This document shows positions 55,247-63,680 of a DNA stretch of 64,000 nucleotides, in pieces. This DNA is from Sphingobacterium puteale (GTDB taxonomy: Bacteria; Bacteroidota; Bacteroidia; Sphingobacteriales; Sphingobacteriaceae), in NCBI RefSeq assembly GCF_003627955.1, contig NZ_RBWS01000019.1, forward strand, positions 93,826 to 157,825, read 5' to 3'. A program made the translations under genes and the position numbers. Positions within the stretch are counted from its first letter, which is position 1. The number at the start of each line of letters is the position of its first letter. The notes below the pieces were generated by a model. That model did no database searches and had not been told where the DNA came from. It saw only the letters and a program-made list of their open reading frames with translations.

Positions 55247-57034
55247 ATGATAATGAAACTTACAACAAACAGCTATAAACTACTTGGTCTGTTGATCTTG
55301 CTATCGCTGGCAGCTTGTCAGAAAGATTATTTGGACCGTCCTTCGGAGGACCAGGTGGAAGCACCTTATTTTTTCAATACAGCAAAGGATCTGGAGGTTG
55401 CCACCAATGATTTTTACACCTTTCTGCCCAATGAATCCTGGTATACAAACGATGGGAGTTCGGACAATATGATCCCCCTCACGGTAGCCGACCGGATCAA
55501 GGGCAATCGAACTGTCCCCGTGGGAAGCGGCGCGGGCGGTTGGTCCTGGAGCCAGTTGCGCAAGATCAATTATTTTCTGGCCAACTACCATAAAGTTCCC
55601 GACGCTGCGGCTCAAAAGAAATACAGTGGCATAGCCCGTTTTTTTAGAGCAAATTTTTATTACGATAAGGTGAAAACTTTCGGTGACGTGCCCTGGTATG
55701 GAAAGGTGCTGACCGCCAAAGATGAAGATCTCTTCAAAGCGAGGGATTCACGGCAGCTGGTGATGGATTCCATTATGGCTGACCTGGACTATGCTATCGA
55801 AAATATACCAGCCGAAAAACAGCTTAATTTGATCACCAAATACACGGCACTGCTGCTGAAAGCCAGGGTGGCACTCTTTGAAGGAACATTTAGAAAATAT
55901 CATCAGATCGCAGGACATGAAAAGTTCCTGAATGCGGCGGTCAGTGCATCGTCCGAACTGATGAATACCGGGGCCTATACCTTGTACAGCCAGGGGGGAG
56001 CAGATCAAGCCTATCGGAATCTGTTCGCCCGCAATAATCAGGATCAGGTGGAGACTATTCTTGCCATTGATTTTGAACTGGGCATGCGTGTTCATGGCCT
56101 TGGCTATTCCTTTACCTCAGCAACTTCAGGAGCCTACGGGATCGCCAAAGATATGATCAATAGCTATCTGATGAAGGATGGGAGCCGCTTTACCGATAGA
56201 TCGGGTTACAAGACTATGGAATTCTATCAGGAAATGCAAAATAGAGATCCAAGGCTTACACAGACAACTGCGGGGCCTGATTTCCGTGCCAATGGAGAAA
56301 CAGCAAATGAGCCTGTCAACTTGACGATCACCACGACAGGCTATCGCCTGATCAAGGCCTTACCTGACAAATTGCAATGGGGTGTATCGGCCTCCTATTT
56401 CGATGTCATCTTATTCCGGTATGCAGAAGCACTGCTGATCAATGCCGAAGCAAAAGCCGAACTGGGGACGATCAGCCAAAGCGACCTTGACCTGACCGTC
56501 AATAAGCTGCGTAGCCGCGCGGGGATGCCGATGCTGTCCATGGCTGAAGCGAATGCCAACCCCGATCCTTATCTGCTGACTATGTATCCGAACATCGACG
56601 GAGGCGCATTTAGGGGCGTTCTTTTGGAAATACGGCGCGAAAGACGGATCGAGTTGTTTAACGAAGGACAGCGCTGGGATGACTTAATGCGCTGGAAAGC
56701 TGGCTCCAAACTCAATCAGCCTATTGTCGGCGTTTATTTTCCTGGCGTTGGAGCCTATGATTTTACAGGGGATGGCAAGGCCGATGTGTATGTCCATACA
56801 GGCAATACATCGGGTGCACCGGGTACGGTGACCGCATTGATCAATATCAATCAGCGGACGCTTTGGGATCCCGTTTCAAATACCCAGAATGCGAATAAAG
56901 GCTCCCTGGATCCCTTTTATCAACGGGGTAAGTTTGATGAAAAACGTGATTACTATGCACCGATCCCAATCGAAGATATCCAGTTAAATCCAAATTTGAA
57001 ACAAAATCCTGAATGGGAAAAATTATACCGATAA
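55247..57034 (+). CDS. SusD-like surface glycan-binding lipoprotein (PUL3)
   Basis: 595 residues, 14 bases after susC. Lipobox LSLAAC with Cys24 (QKDYLDRPSED follows). SusD blocks: GIARFFRANFYYDKVKTFGD with following VPWYGK (~residues 125-150), LLLKARVALFEGTFRKYH, FRYAEALLINAEAKAELG, LEIRRERRIELFNEGQRWDD with LMRWKAG (~residues 460-490), and C-terminal LNPNLKQNPEWEKLY. The RRERRIEL...G.RWDDL block is of the RagB type and differs from the DER...E block of the other two SusD proteins, so this pair belongs to another subfamily. The next gene starts 1 base after its stop. Confidence 0.95.
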   Translation: MIMKLTTNSYKLLGLLILLSLAACQKDYLDRPSEDQVEAPYFFNTAKDLEVATNDFYTFLPNESWYTNDGSSDNMIPLTVADRIKGNRTVPVGSGAGGWSWSQLRKINYFLANYHKVPDAAAQKKYSGIARFFRANFYYDKVKTFGDVPWYGKVLTAKDEDLFKARDSRQLVMDSIMADLDYAIENIPAEKQLNLITKYTALLLKARVALFEGTFRKYHQIAGHEKFLNAAVSASSELMNTGAYTLYSQGGADQAYRNLFARNNQDQVETILAIDFELGMRVHGLGYSFTSATSGAYGIAKDMINSYLMKDGSRFTDRSGYKTMEFYQEMQNRDPRLTQTTAGPDFRANGETANEPVNLTITTTGYRLIKALPDKLQWGVSASYFDVILFRYAEALLINAEAKAELGTISQSDLDLTVNKLRSRAGMPMLSMAEANANPDPYLLTMYPNIDGGAFRGVLLEIRRERRIELFNEGQRWDDLMRWKAGSKLNQPIVGVYFPGVGAYDFTGDGKADVYVHTGNTSGAPGTVTALININQRTLWDPVSNTQNANKGSLDPFYQRGKFDEKRDYYAPIPIEDIQLNPNLKQNPEWEKLYR

Positions 57035-57035
57035 C

Positions 57036-57962
57036 ATGAAACAACTTATTTTTATAGCGATCCTCTGTTGTCTATTGATCCCAGGATATACGTACTGTCA
57101 AAAACAGGGTGGGCCTGATTATGCAGTTGGCTACTCGCTCGATATCAGGAAGATAGCATTGGAAAAACTCAAGGCGGACAAAGCAGCTGGTATGGATTAC
57201 ATCGAGATTGCTGGGCTTGGAAGCTTTGTCAATGCAGACCTCAGCTTAAAGATCTCACAGGATGAATGGTTGCTTAAATGTGATTCGTTGGCTACTGTGC
57301 TGAAAAAAGCGGGAGTGGGGGTATGGTCTATTCATATGCCCTTTTCCTCCAAAATAGATATCTCTACGTTGGACGAACAGCAACGGCAGCAGGTGATCCG
57401 TATGCATTTGCAGCTGCTGGAAGGTCTTTACCGCCTTCATCCGCAGGTGATCCTGTTTCACCCTTCCTATTACCTCGAGCCCAACAAACGTGCGGCCCGG
57501 AAGGATCAGCTGGTACGTTCTGTCAAGGAGTTGTACTCGGCAGTGGCTAAGGCTGGGCGGCAGCTCGTCATCGAAAATATGCTGGGGCCTTCGCTGACGG
57601 TGGGTGAGCGGGAGCGGCCCCTGCTGCGGACCGTTGAAGAATGTCAGGAACTTTTCGCCCGCTTTCCTGATCAGGTCGGCATTGCAGTGGACATGAACCA
57701 TATTGCGCATCCCGAGCACCTGCTCTTGGCTTTTGGGCCGCGCGTCAAGACGCTGCATGTCGCGGATGGGGACGGAACCAAGGAAAGTCACTATCTACCC
57801 TGTAATGGGAAGGGACAGAATGACTGGAATAAGATCTTTGCCGCTCTGGAAAAAATTAAATATAAAGGTGTATTCATGTTTGAGTGTCATTATGAAACCA
57901 CAGACCAGCTGGTCCAATGTTACCGTCAGCTGCAGCAAAATTATAGGAACACAAAACAATAA
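57036..57962 (+). CDS. Secreted sugar isomerase/epimerase-like TIM barrel
   Basis: 308 residues with signal peptide MKQLIFIAILCCLLIPGYTY. The body is an AP-endonuclease-2/xylose-isomerase-like TIM barrel: LKADKAAGMDYIEIAGLG, GVGVWSIHMPFSS, VILFHPSYYLEPNKRAARKD, QLVIENMLGPSL with a candidate metal-ligand Glu, VGIAVDMNHIAHPEHLLLAF, VKTLHVADGD and GVFMFECHYETT. The glutamate, aspartate and histidine ligands expected for a divalent metal site are there (Glu in VIEN, Asp-x-x-His in DMNH, His in LHVAD, Glu in FECH). Such enzymes are usually cytoplasmic; export fits secreted family members found in Bacteroidota PULs that modify keto-sugars. The exact reaction is unknown. One base after susD, so in the same operon. 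Confidence 0.8.
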   Translation: MKQLIFIAILCCLLIPGYTYCQKQGGPDYAVGYSLDIRKIALEKLKADKAAGMDYIEIAGLGSFVNADLSLKISQDEWLLKCDSLATVLKKAGVGVWSIHMPFSSKIDISTLDEQQRQQVIRMHLQLLEGLYRLHPQVILFHPSYYLEPNKRAARKDQLVRSVKELYSAVAKAGRQLVIENMLGPSLTVGERERPLLRTVEECQELFARFPDQVGIAVDMNHIAHPEHLLLAFGPRVKTLHVADGDGTKESHYLPCNGKGQNDWNKIFAALEKIKYKGVFMFECHYETTDQLVQCYRQLQQNYRNTKQ

Positions 57963-57978
57963 GTAGGTTCAAAAAACA

Positions 57979-59685
57979 TTGATTATAATGAAAAAATCGT
58001 TATATATTTTTATGGTTCTTTTGTATGCCCTAGGCATACAGAGCTGTAAAAAAGATAAAATCGAAAGTGAGCAGCGGCTCCTGATCGATCGAGATTATAT
58101 GGAAGTCGGCAGTAGGGCCGATACCTATCAGTTGGATATCTTGGCGAATGCGGCGGTTACTGTAAGCAGTGACAAAGACTGGATCAAACTCGATAGTACG
58201 GTGTATCCCAAAGGGAAAAATAAGATCCGGTTTTCTGTTTCGAAAAATTCGGAAGACGAACGTTCGGCGACTTTGCTGCTCAGGCTGAACGATAATCTAT
58301 CGCAGGAGATCTTGATTTTGCAGGAGTCCGGAAAAGTTCCCGTTTTTTATGTGACTCCTGGGGGCAAAGGGGATGGCAGTTCCTGGAGTAGTGCTACTGA
58401 CCTCGATCAGGCACTCGAAAAAGCAACGACAGGCAGTACGCTATTCCTGGCCGAGGGGACCTATGTTCCAACGCGGACCATTCGCAATGGTGATGTGAAT
58501 GAGGAATCGGACAAAACCATAGAGATCGCAAAAAATGTCAGCCTGATCGGCGGATATGCGGCCAATGCCAAACCTGGAGATCAGCCCAATCCGGCTTTGT
58601 ATAAAACCATCTTTCAGGGAAAGCTTTCCAGTGGAAAATCGGTATTTCATACAGTCACGGTGACGGCAAGCCTAGATCCTGAAAATCAGGTTGTGTTGGA
58701 AAATATCAGCATCAAAGGGGGGAATGCTACCGACCGCAGTGCCGGTACGACGATTGACAACGTCAAATTCAGCCGTGGTCAAGGAGGCGGTATGTTGATT
58801 GGGATGGCTCGGGTCCTGCTCAAAAATGTGGATGTGGTTGACAATAAAGCGACCGCAGATAAGGGAACTGCAGGCTTTGCTGCCGGCATCTACGCGTTTG
58901 CAGGTGCTCAGCTCAGGTTGGAAAACTGTCGCATCAACAATAATAGCAACAGCGGAAATAATGGTGGGGGACTATGGATCGCCGATGGTTCACTGATTGC
59001 CTACGATAGCCAGTTTAATCACAATAGCGCAAAAGGCACCGCAGGGGGCGTACACGCCTATCCAAACGCGGATATCACACTCTATAATTGTGAGGTGGTT
59101 GGCAATTCAAATACATCTTATGGAGCAGGGGTTTATCTGCGTGAAAAATCAAAAGGGGTATTTGTTAATTGCCTGCTGGCTGAAAATTCCAGTACATCAG
59201 CTAATGGCGGCGGCGGACTGATGCTGTATGATAACAGTCAGGCAGACGTCATCAGTACCACTATTACCAAGAATACCGTTGTTGGTCCAGGAGGTGGAAT
59301 TTATCGACGCAGCAATGTCAACAACCTGACTTTGATCAATTCGATCGTATCGGGCAATACCCAGGCGGGCAGTTCTACCGATGTTGATGCCTATTCAGAT
59401 AACATTGCTGTCGTGCCACGGATACAGCACACGATTGCTGCGCAAGCGGTGTACGCTGCTGATGGAAGTATTGTTCCAAAAGTAAGTTTTGAACCTGCGA
59501 CCATGCTCAATCCCGATTACCTGCCCATCGGTGCCGAAAATCCGTCCATGAGCTATGGTTTAAGTTCAGCCGGACTGCTGGAGCTTGCCAAGAAATACAC
59601 GCCGGCATTGGACGATAGTCGCATGCAACAAGATATCAATAATAACCCGCGCTCCGCTACTTGGATGGGTGCAAAAGTGAAATAA
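57979..59685 (+). CDS. BACON / right-handed beta-helix surface lipoprotein
   Basis: 568 residues; lipobox LGIQSC with Cys23; the in-frame ATG at 57988 (MKKSLYIF) is an equally good start. Residues ~30-115 form a BACON-like Ig domain (AAVTVSSDKDWIKLD, FSVSKNSEDERSATLLLRLN, EILILQESG). From ~120 there is a parallel beta-helix of the Chlamydial-PMP/PbH1 type: FYVTPGGKGDGSSWSSATDL, GSTLFLAEGTYVP, VSLIGGYA, then rungs such as NNNSNSGNNGGGLWIADGS, NHNSAKGTAGGVHAYPNADI and NSSTSANGGGGLMLYDNSQA. No catalytic residues of lyases or hydrolases were identified. It may be a surface glycan-binding protein or an unrecognised lyase. In the tight PUL3 operon. Confidence 0.75.
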   Translation: MIIMKKSLYIFMVLLYALGIQSCKKDKIESEQRLLIDRDYMEVGSRADTYQLDILANAAVTVSSDKDWIKLDSTVYPKGKNKIRFSVSKNSEDERSATLLLRLNDNLSQEILILQESGKVPVFYVTPGGKGDGSSWSSATDLDQALEKATTGSTLFLAEGTYVPTRTIRNGDVNEESDKTIEIAKNVSLIGGYAANAKPGDQPNPALYKTIFQGKLSSGKSVFHTVTVTASLDPENQVVLENISIKGGNATDRSAGTTIDNVKFSRGQGGGMLIGMARVLLKNVDVVDNKATADKGTAGFAAGIYAFAGAQLRLENCRINNNSNSGNNGGGLWIADGSLIAYDSQFNHNSAKGTAGGVHAYPNADITLYNCEVVGNSNTSYGAGVYLREKSKGVFVNCLLAENSSTSANGGGGLMLYDNSQADVISTTITKNTVVGPGGGIYRRSNVNNLTLINSIVSGNTQAGSSTDVDAYSDNIAVVPRIQHTIAAQAVYAADGSIVPKVSFEPATMLNPDYLPIGAENPSMSYGLSSAGLLELAKKYTPALDDSRMQQDINNNPRSATWMGAKVK

Positions 59686-59686
59686 G

Positions 59687-60835
59687 ATGAAACAATTAAG
59701 CTGTCTATTTATCCTTACCATGCTTTTATTGGGCAACAGCTGGGCTGCTGCGCACAAAAACATCCTACTGTTATTAGGTTCAGCCGATCCTGAGGTACTG
59801 GCTCAGCGGGTAGATGTTGCTGCGCAGCTCTACCGTATCCGGCCGATGGATGCTATTGTGGTGTCTGGAGGTTGTGGTGCGCACGGTTCCAAGATTTGTG
59901 AAGCTTCGTCCATGGCGCTGCAATTGGCCAACAAGGGCGTGCCTGCGGCATTGATCTTCAAGGAGGAAAACTCCAAGACGACGGTGCAGAATTATATTTT
60001 TAGCAGGCGCCTCAAAAATAATGCTGGCGAGCGAATCATACAGCCCGGAGATACCGTGTATGTTGTTTCCAACCACTGGCATGCTATTGCTGTCGCTGCC
60101 CGCCTGCAAAAATACGATGGGGTGACAGCGAAGTTTTTTATTGAAGGTGCTATACAGCCCAAAAAAGAAGACCGTCTTGATTATGCCGGAATATTTAACG
60201 CTTACGATGACAATCACCTTTTTACGTTAAAAGGAACCTGGCTGACACCGGAAGCGGTATGGACAAAAAAAGACAGTACTTGTTATCTCACGCAGGATAT
60301 CGTCTACACAACGGATGCAGCTAACAGCAGCTATAGCGTCAGTCCTGTGGAAAAGCTGTTTCCTTTTCTGAAAGGCAGCTCAGAGTTTAATCCGCCAGTA
60401 TATATCGACGAGTCCACCGCATGGTACATCCTCTTTGATGGCTATTGCCGCAAAGTTTCAAAAAAAGACTATAAGGTATTGGATGAACAGCCTATTCAGG
60501 AATGGTTGAAGCTGCCAGACACATTGAACTGGAGCCAAATCAATACCGGATATATCCAGGGAAAATCCTTGGTACTGATCGGAAAGGACAAGGTACTATT
60601 GGCGGAGCGAAAAGGAAAGGCCTTTCAGTACGTCCGGGATACCGTGGCGCAACACTATTTTGTCAACTGGCCCTATAGCTGGGGCGCGGGCAATGTCAGT
60701 GCGGCAAGATTGCTGCCGGGAGAAAATAAGGTCATCTTTTACCGCAATATGGAGTCTGCCGTATGCACTATTGACCAGAAAACAATTGAAAAAGCGATGC
60801 CATTAAAATTAAAGTGGATCGGTGAAATAAAGTAA
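59687..60835 (+). CDS. YdcF/DUF218-domain protein with C-terminal repeat domain
   Basis: 382 residues with signal peptide MKQLSCLFILTMLLLGNSWA. Residues ~25-170 are a DUF218 (ElyC/SanA/YdcF) domain: NILLLLGSADPEVLAQRVDV, DAIVVSGGCGAHGSKICEAS, FKEENSKTTVQNYIFSRR and VYVVSNHWHAIAVAARLQKY. The VSGG, E-x-x-S/T-T-x-x-N and S(D/N)xxH elements of the family are present. Residues ~215-380 consist of short beta repeats (AWYILFDGYCRKVSKKDYKV, SLVLIGKDKVLLAERKGKAF, KVIFYRNMESAVCTIDQKTI) of hemopexin- or DKNYY-like character. DUF218 proteins are usually inner-membrane envelope proteins; a signal-peptide-exported form fused to a repeat domain inside a PUL is unusual. Gaps of 1 and 6 bases place it firmly in the operon. 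Function unknown. Confidence 0.68.
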   Translation: MKQLSCLFILTMLLLGNSWAAAHKNILLLLGSADPEVLAQRVDVAAQLYRIRPMDAIVVSGGCGAHGSKICEASSMALQLANKGVPAALIFKEENSKTTVQNYIFSRRLKNNAGERIIQPGDTVYVVSNHWHAIAVAARLQKYDGVTAKFFIEGAIQPKKEDRLDYAGIFNAYDDNHLFTLKGTWLTPEAVWTKKDSTCYLTQDIVYTTDAANSSYSVSPVEKLFPFLKGSSEFNPPVYIDESTAWYILFDGYCRKVSKKDYKVLDEQPIQEWLKLPDTLNWSQINTGYIQGKSLVLIGKDKVLLAERKGKAFQYVRDTVAQHYFVNWPYSWGAGNVSAARLLPGENKVIFYRNMESAVCTIDQKTIEKAMPLKLKWIGEIK

Positions 60836-60841
60836 GAACAG

Positions 60842-61714
60842 ATGAAAAGAAATTTTATATACAGCTTATTGCTGCTTTTTCTTGTTATTTCATGCAAGAA
60901 AAATGAGGGCGGAACGCAGCTGCCCTATGATTACAGTATTCCCCAGGAGGAAGACCTGGCGGAGATTATCAATACGACTGCCTGGAATACAAAAACGGTT
61001 GCCGACGGTGTCGTGTGGAAGTATTACCAATTTCCGCGGATATTTGATTCCAAACAATATGTCAATGTATTTGAGATCGATCTGAAGAAAGGCATGCAGC
61101 TGGAAATTCCCTATGTGAAGACCGGATTTCTAAAAACAAGTACTGCTGCCACGGCTAAGGGCGCTTTGGTTGCATTCAATGGCAGTTATTTTAATACCAG
61201 TACAGGCGGATCAACCGTATTTTTCAAATACGATGGCCAGGTGATTAATCAGACTGTGAATGGATTTAATAGCTACCGTGAAAACGGGGCATTTACCTTT
61301 ACCGGGCAGAGCTATCAGATTGTGCCTAAGCCGGCAGGGGGCTGGGGGACGCTGAGCGCTACCGCTGCACTGGCTGGCGGCCCGTTGTTGATGCAGAATG
61401 GTCAGGTACTGGAACAGTTGAATGTAGATTTCAATACCAGCAGACATCCCCGAACGGCAGTAGGGCTTACCAAGGACAATAAGCTGATCGTAGCTGTTAT
61501 CGATGGACGTTCGTCGCAGTCACAGGGACTGACGATCCCCCAGCTGGGCGAGTTAATGGCCGCATTGGGTTGCACTTCCGCATTAAACTACGATGGTGGC
61601 GGTTCCTCTACAGCCTGGGTGAAGGGCGAGGGTGTGGTCAACTATCCTTCAGATAATGGAAAGTTTGACCATGAAGGTGAACGCGCTGTAGCCACGGTAT
61701 TTACAGTGAAATAA
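60842..61714 (+). CDS. Phosphodiester glycosidase family (NAGPA) lipoprotein
   Basis: 290 residues; lipobox FLVISC with Cys18. The NAGPA domain fills residues ~95-290: GALVAFNGSYFNTSTGGSTV, ALAGGPLLMQNGQVLEQ, SRHPRTAVGLTKDNKLIVAV, IDGRSSQSQGLTIPQLGELM and SALNYDGGGSSTAWVKGEGV, followed by ERAVATVF. The NGSYF, GGP, RTAVG, DGR and NYDGGGSST motifs are those of the family to which the mammalian uncovering enzyme (GlcNAc-1-phosphodiester alpha-GlcNAcase) belongs. Bacterial members cleave sugar-phosphodiester bonds where tested, so a phosphodiester-linked glycan is a plausible substrate (inference). Last gene of the tight operon; a hairpin follows at 61739. Confidence 0.85.
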   Translation: MKRNFIYSLLLLFLVISCKKNEGGTQLPYDYSIPQEEDLAEIINTTAWNTKTVADGVVWKYYQFPRIFDSKQYVNVFEIDLKKGMQLEIPYVKTGFLKTSTAATAKGALVAFNGSYFNTSTGGSTVFFKYDGQVINQTVNGFNSYRENGAFTFTGQSYQIVPKPAGGWGTLSATAALAGGPLLMQNGQVLEQLNVDFNTSRHPRTAVGLTKDNKLIVAVIDGRSSQSQGLTIPQLGELMAALGCTSALNYDGGGSSTAWVKGEGVVNYPSDNGKFDHEGERAVATVFTVK

Positions 61715-61738
61715 AAAATCGATACTTTTATAGGTAGA

Positions 61739-61769
61739 CGGCCATCTCATGGATAAGATGAGATGGCCG
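61739..61769 (+). terminator. Hairpin after the NAGPA gene
   Basis: Perfect 12-base stem cggccatctcat / atgagatggccg with a 7-base loop. No T-run follows, so it may act as an attenuator or processing site between the operon and the SGNH gene. Confidence 0.6.
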
Positions 61770-61812
61770 CTATGAAGTGATAATGATTTCTATTGCTATT
61801 AATTGAAACATC

Positions 61813-62892
61813 ATGAAAAAAAAGACAGGTATCCTATTCTTCCTCGCCCTTGTTTGCGGCTCGGTATCTTCATACGCCCAACAGGTTATTCCGTCTGCTA
61901 AATTTGCGCTGCAGGGAAGAGCTTTTGAAAATGCGCCAAAATTTCATCGGATAGATACAGCGAAGTACAGCGAACTTCCAGCTGCGGTAAAGAAATTATA
62001 TACCCATGCTGCAGGAATGTTTATCACGTTTAAGAGCAATACGAGCAAATTATCTTTACGCTGGAAGACGGTTGATGCCGCGCTGGGCAATAATTCCACG
62101 CCGATTATGTCGCGGGGTTTTGATGTATATGTAAAAGAAGCCAGCGGCTGGCGATTTGCAGGGGTAGCCCGTCCAGATCTTAACCTGGCGGAAAGTAAGG
62201 CTACGCTGGTCGAAGATATGGCTGCGACAGAAAAAGAATTTCTTATTTATTTTCCGCTATATAAAGAGCTATTGGATTTTGACCTGATTATTGATGACAA
62301 AGCCAGCTTTGTTGGTACCAGACAGTCGTTTGCTAAAAAGGTCGTGATCTATGGTTCCAGCATTGTCCATGGAGCTTCCGCAAGCCGTCCGGGATTAGCC
62401 TATCCAGCGCAATTGGGGCGCCGGCTGAATGCCAACGTGATCAATATGGGCGTGAGCGGCAATGCCCGCATGGAGCCTGCTGTGGCCGATATGCTGAGTG
62501 CTATTGACTCCATGGATCTGCTCATTATGGATTGTGTGCCCAATAGTAGCCCTGATGAAGTTCGGGAACGAACGTTTAATTTTGTGGAACGGATCCGTCG
62601 ATCCCATCCCCAGTTACCCATATTGCTAATCGAGAGCATTACACGTCAGGTCGGCAATTATAATTTAAAGTGGCGCACGCGCTTGACCGAGCAGAACAGA
62701 AATTTTAAATTGGAGTATGAGCGATTGCTGCAGGCAGGGTATAAAAATTTGTATTATATACCCACGGATCATTTGATAGGTGATGATTCCGAAGGAACAG
62801 TGGATGGCACCCACCCAACAGATGTAGGATTTGAAAGGATGCTTAAAATAATCGGGCCTAAAGTAGAGGCTATCCTAGAAAATAGTCCTTAA
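61813..62892 (+). CDS. SGNH/GDSL-family hydrolase, two-domain, secreted
   Basis: 359 residues; signal peptide ending SVSSYAQ near residue 22. The N-terminal ~150 residues are a beta-sandwich (GMFITFKSNTSKLSLRWKTV), followed by the SGNH domain: KKVVIYGSSIVHGASASRPG with catalytic Ser183, INMGVSGNARMEP (block II Gly), MDCVPNSS in place of the usual GxND block, and VDGTHPTDVGFERM with Asp331 and His334. The block I motif is GSS rather than GDS, as in the SGNH_hydro_3-type two-domain esterases of Bacteroidota. Such enzymes remove acyl groups from glycans; substrate unknown. 98 bases after the NAGPA gene, same strand, probably part of the PUL3 regulon. Confidence 0.85.
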   Translation: MKKKTGILFFLALVCGSVSSYAQQVIPSAKFALQGRAFENAPKFHRIDTAKYSELPAAVKKLYTHAAGMFITFKSNTSKLSLRWKTVDAALGNNSTPIMSRGFDVYVKEASGWRFAGVARPDLNLAESKATLVEDMAATEKEFLIYFPLYKELLDFDLIIDDKASFVGTRQSFAKKVVIYGSSIVHGASASRPGLAYPAQLGRRLNANVINMGVSGNARMEPAVADMLSAIDSMDLLIMDCVPNSSPDEVRERTFNFVERIRRSHPQLPILLIESITRQVGNYNLKWRTRLTEQNRNFKLEYERLLQAGYKNLYYIPTDHLIGDDSEGTVDGTHPTDVGFERMLKIIGPKVEAILENSP

Positions 62893-63053
62893 ATGGCATC
62901 AGCAAAATGCTCGGAATAGTCTCTTACCAATTGATTGATGGTTATAAGCCCTAAAGTTTTATAAGGTTCAGAAAATTGGTCGAGCTGACTTTTTGTTATT
63001 GAAATACCTTCATGCTTTTGAATAAAGTCTTTCGCCTCGTCAGAAGAAATCAT
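62889..63053 (-). CDS. Small hypothetical protein (54 residues)
   Basis: An ORF starting at the ATG 63051-63053 with gggatag about ten bases upstream. It ends in TAA at 62889-62891, overlapping the stop codon of the convergent SGNH gene. The product begins MISSDEAKDFIQKHEGISIT and continues with QLDQFSEPYKTLGLITINQL and ends RDYSEHFADAI; it is acidic, helical in character, and has no signal peptide. No family recognised. Amino-acid composition looks coding, but it is short and could be a remnant. Confidence 0.4.
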   Translation of the reverse strand: MISSDEAKDFIQKHEGISITKSQLDQFSEPYKTLGLITINQLVRDYSEHFADAI

Positions 63054-63165
63054 AGAACTATCCCACTTCTAAAATAGCTATTTGTAGGGGAGATTACAGA
63101 AAAAGTTTAGAAAAATTATGTATTTTACATGTTATTGCTGTAGTACATGTTGTGTGAATAGTTTT

Positions 63166-63462
63166 ATGATGAGACTAAAATTTCTCCTTACCTTTTTAGG
63201 CCTGAGCTTTTTCCTTTTTTCTTGCAAAAACAAGAGCTTAACAAATTCCATTTGGAAAAATTGTGGGGATAATAGTGGTCTACAGGATATCCTTGTGTTT
63301 AACGATACACATAATTTCGTCCGGAATGATACCATCTATAGTAGGCCGGTTATTGACTCCGCGATCGCGGTAATTAATCGGATTGAGACCTATTATGGCG
63401 AACGAAGATTATATGTAAAAAGACTTTCTGATCAAAAAATATATAGATTCTGTGAGCAATAA
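63166..63462 (+). CDS. Small lipoprotein of unknown function
   Basis: 98 residues from the ATG at 63166, chosen over 63118 because it gives a clean lipoprotein signal (MMRLKFLLTFLGLSFFLFSC, acylated Cys20). The mature part (SIWKNCGDNSGLQDILVFND..., RRLYVKRLSDQKIYRFCEQ) has two further cysteines and matches no family I know. Isolated gene, not obviously tied to PUL3. Confidence 0.6.
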   Translation: MMRLKFLLTFLGLSFFLFSCKNKSLTNSIWKNCGDNSGLQDILVFNDTHNFVRNDTIYSRPVIDSAIAVINRIETYYGERRLYVKRLSDQKIYRFCEQ

Positions 63463-63680
63463 TCGACAGTATTACATGTTTTAATAGATTTAATTCAATA
63501 ATGCCCATCAGCAAAACATCCTGACTAAAAACGATTACTGCAAGCAGATAATAGAGTCAAGCTTAATACTAAAGGTTTGATGGGCGCTTGAAAAGTCATA
63601 TTTAAATGAAGATCATGGTCTTGTAAATTGCATAAATGTGATATATTACATGAAAGGGATCTAGAAAGTCATGTCGTCAA

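Noticed and set aside
58841..59250. Short near-repeats rich in Asn/Gly codons, considered as a CRISPR-like or tandem array.
   Set aside because: They are the rungs of the beta-helix protein, in frame, with variable spacing. No CRISPR array was seen anywhere in the window.
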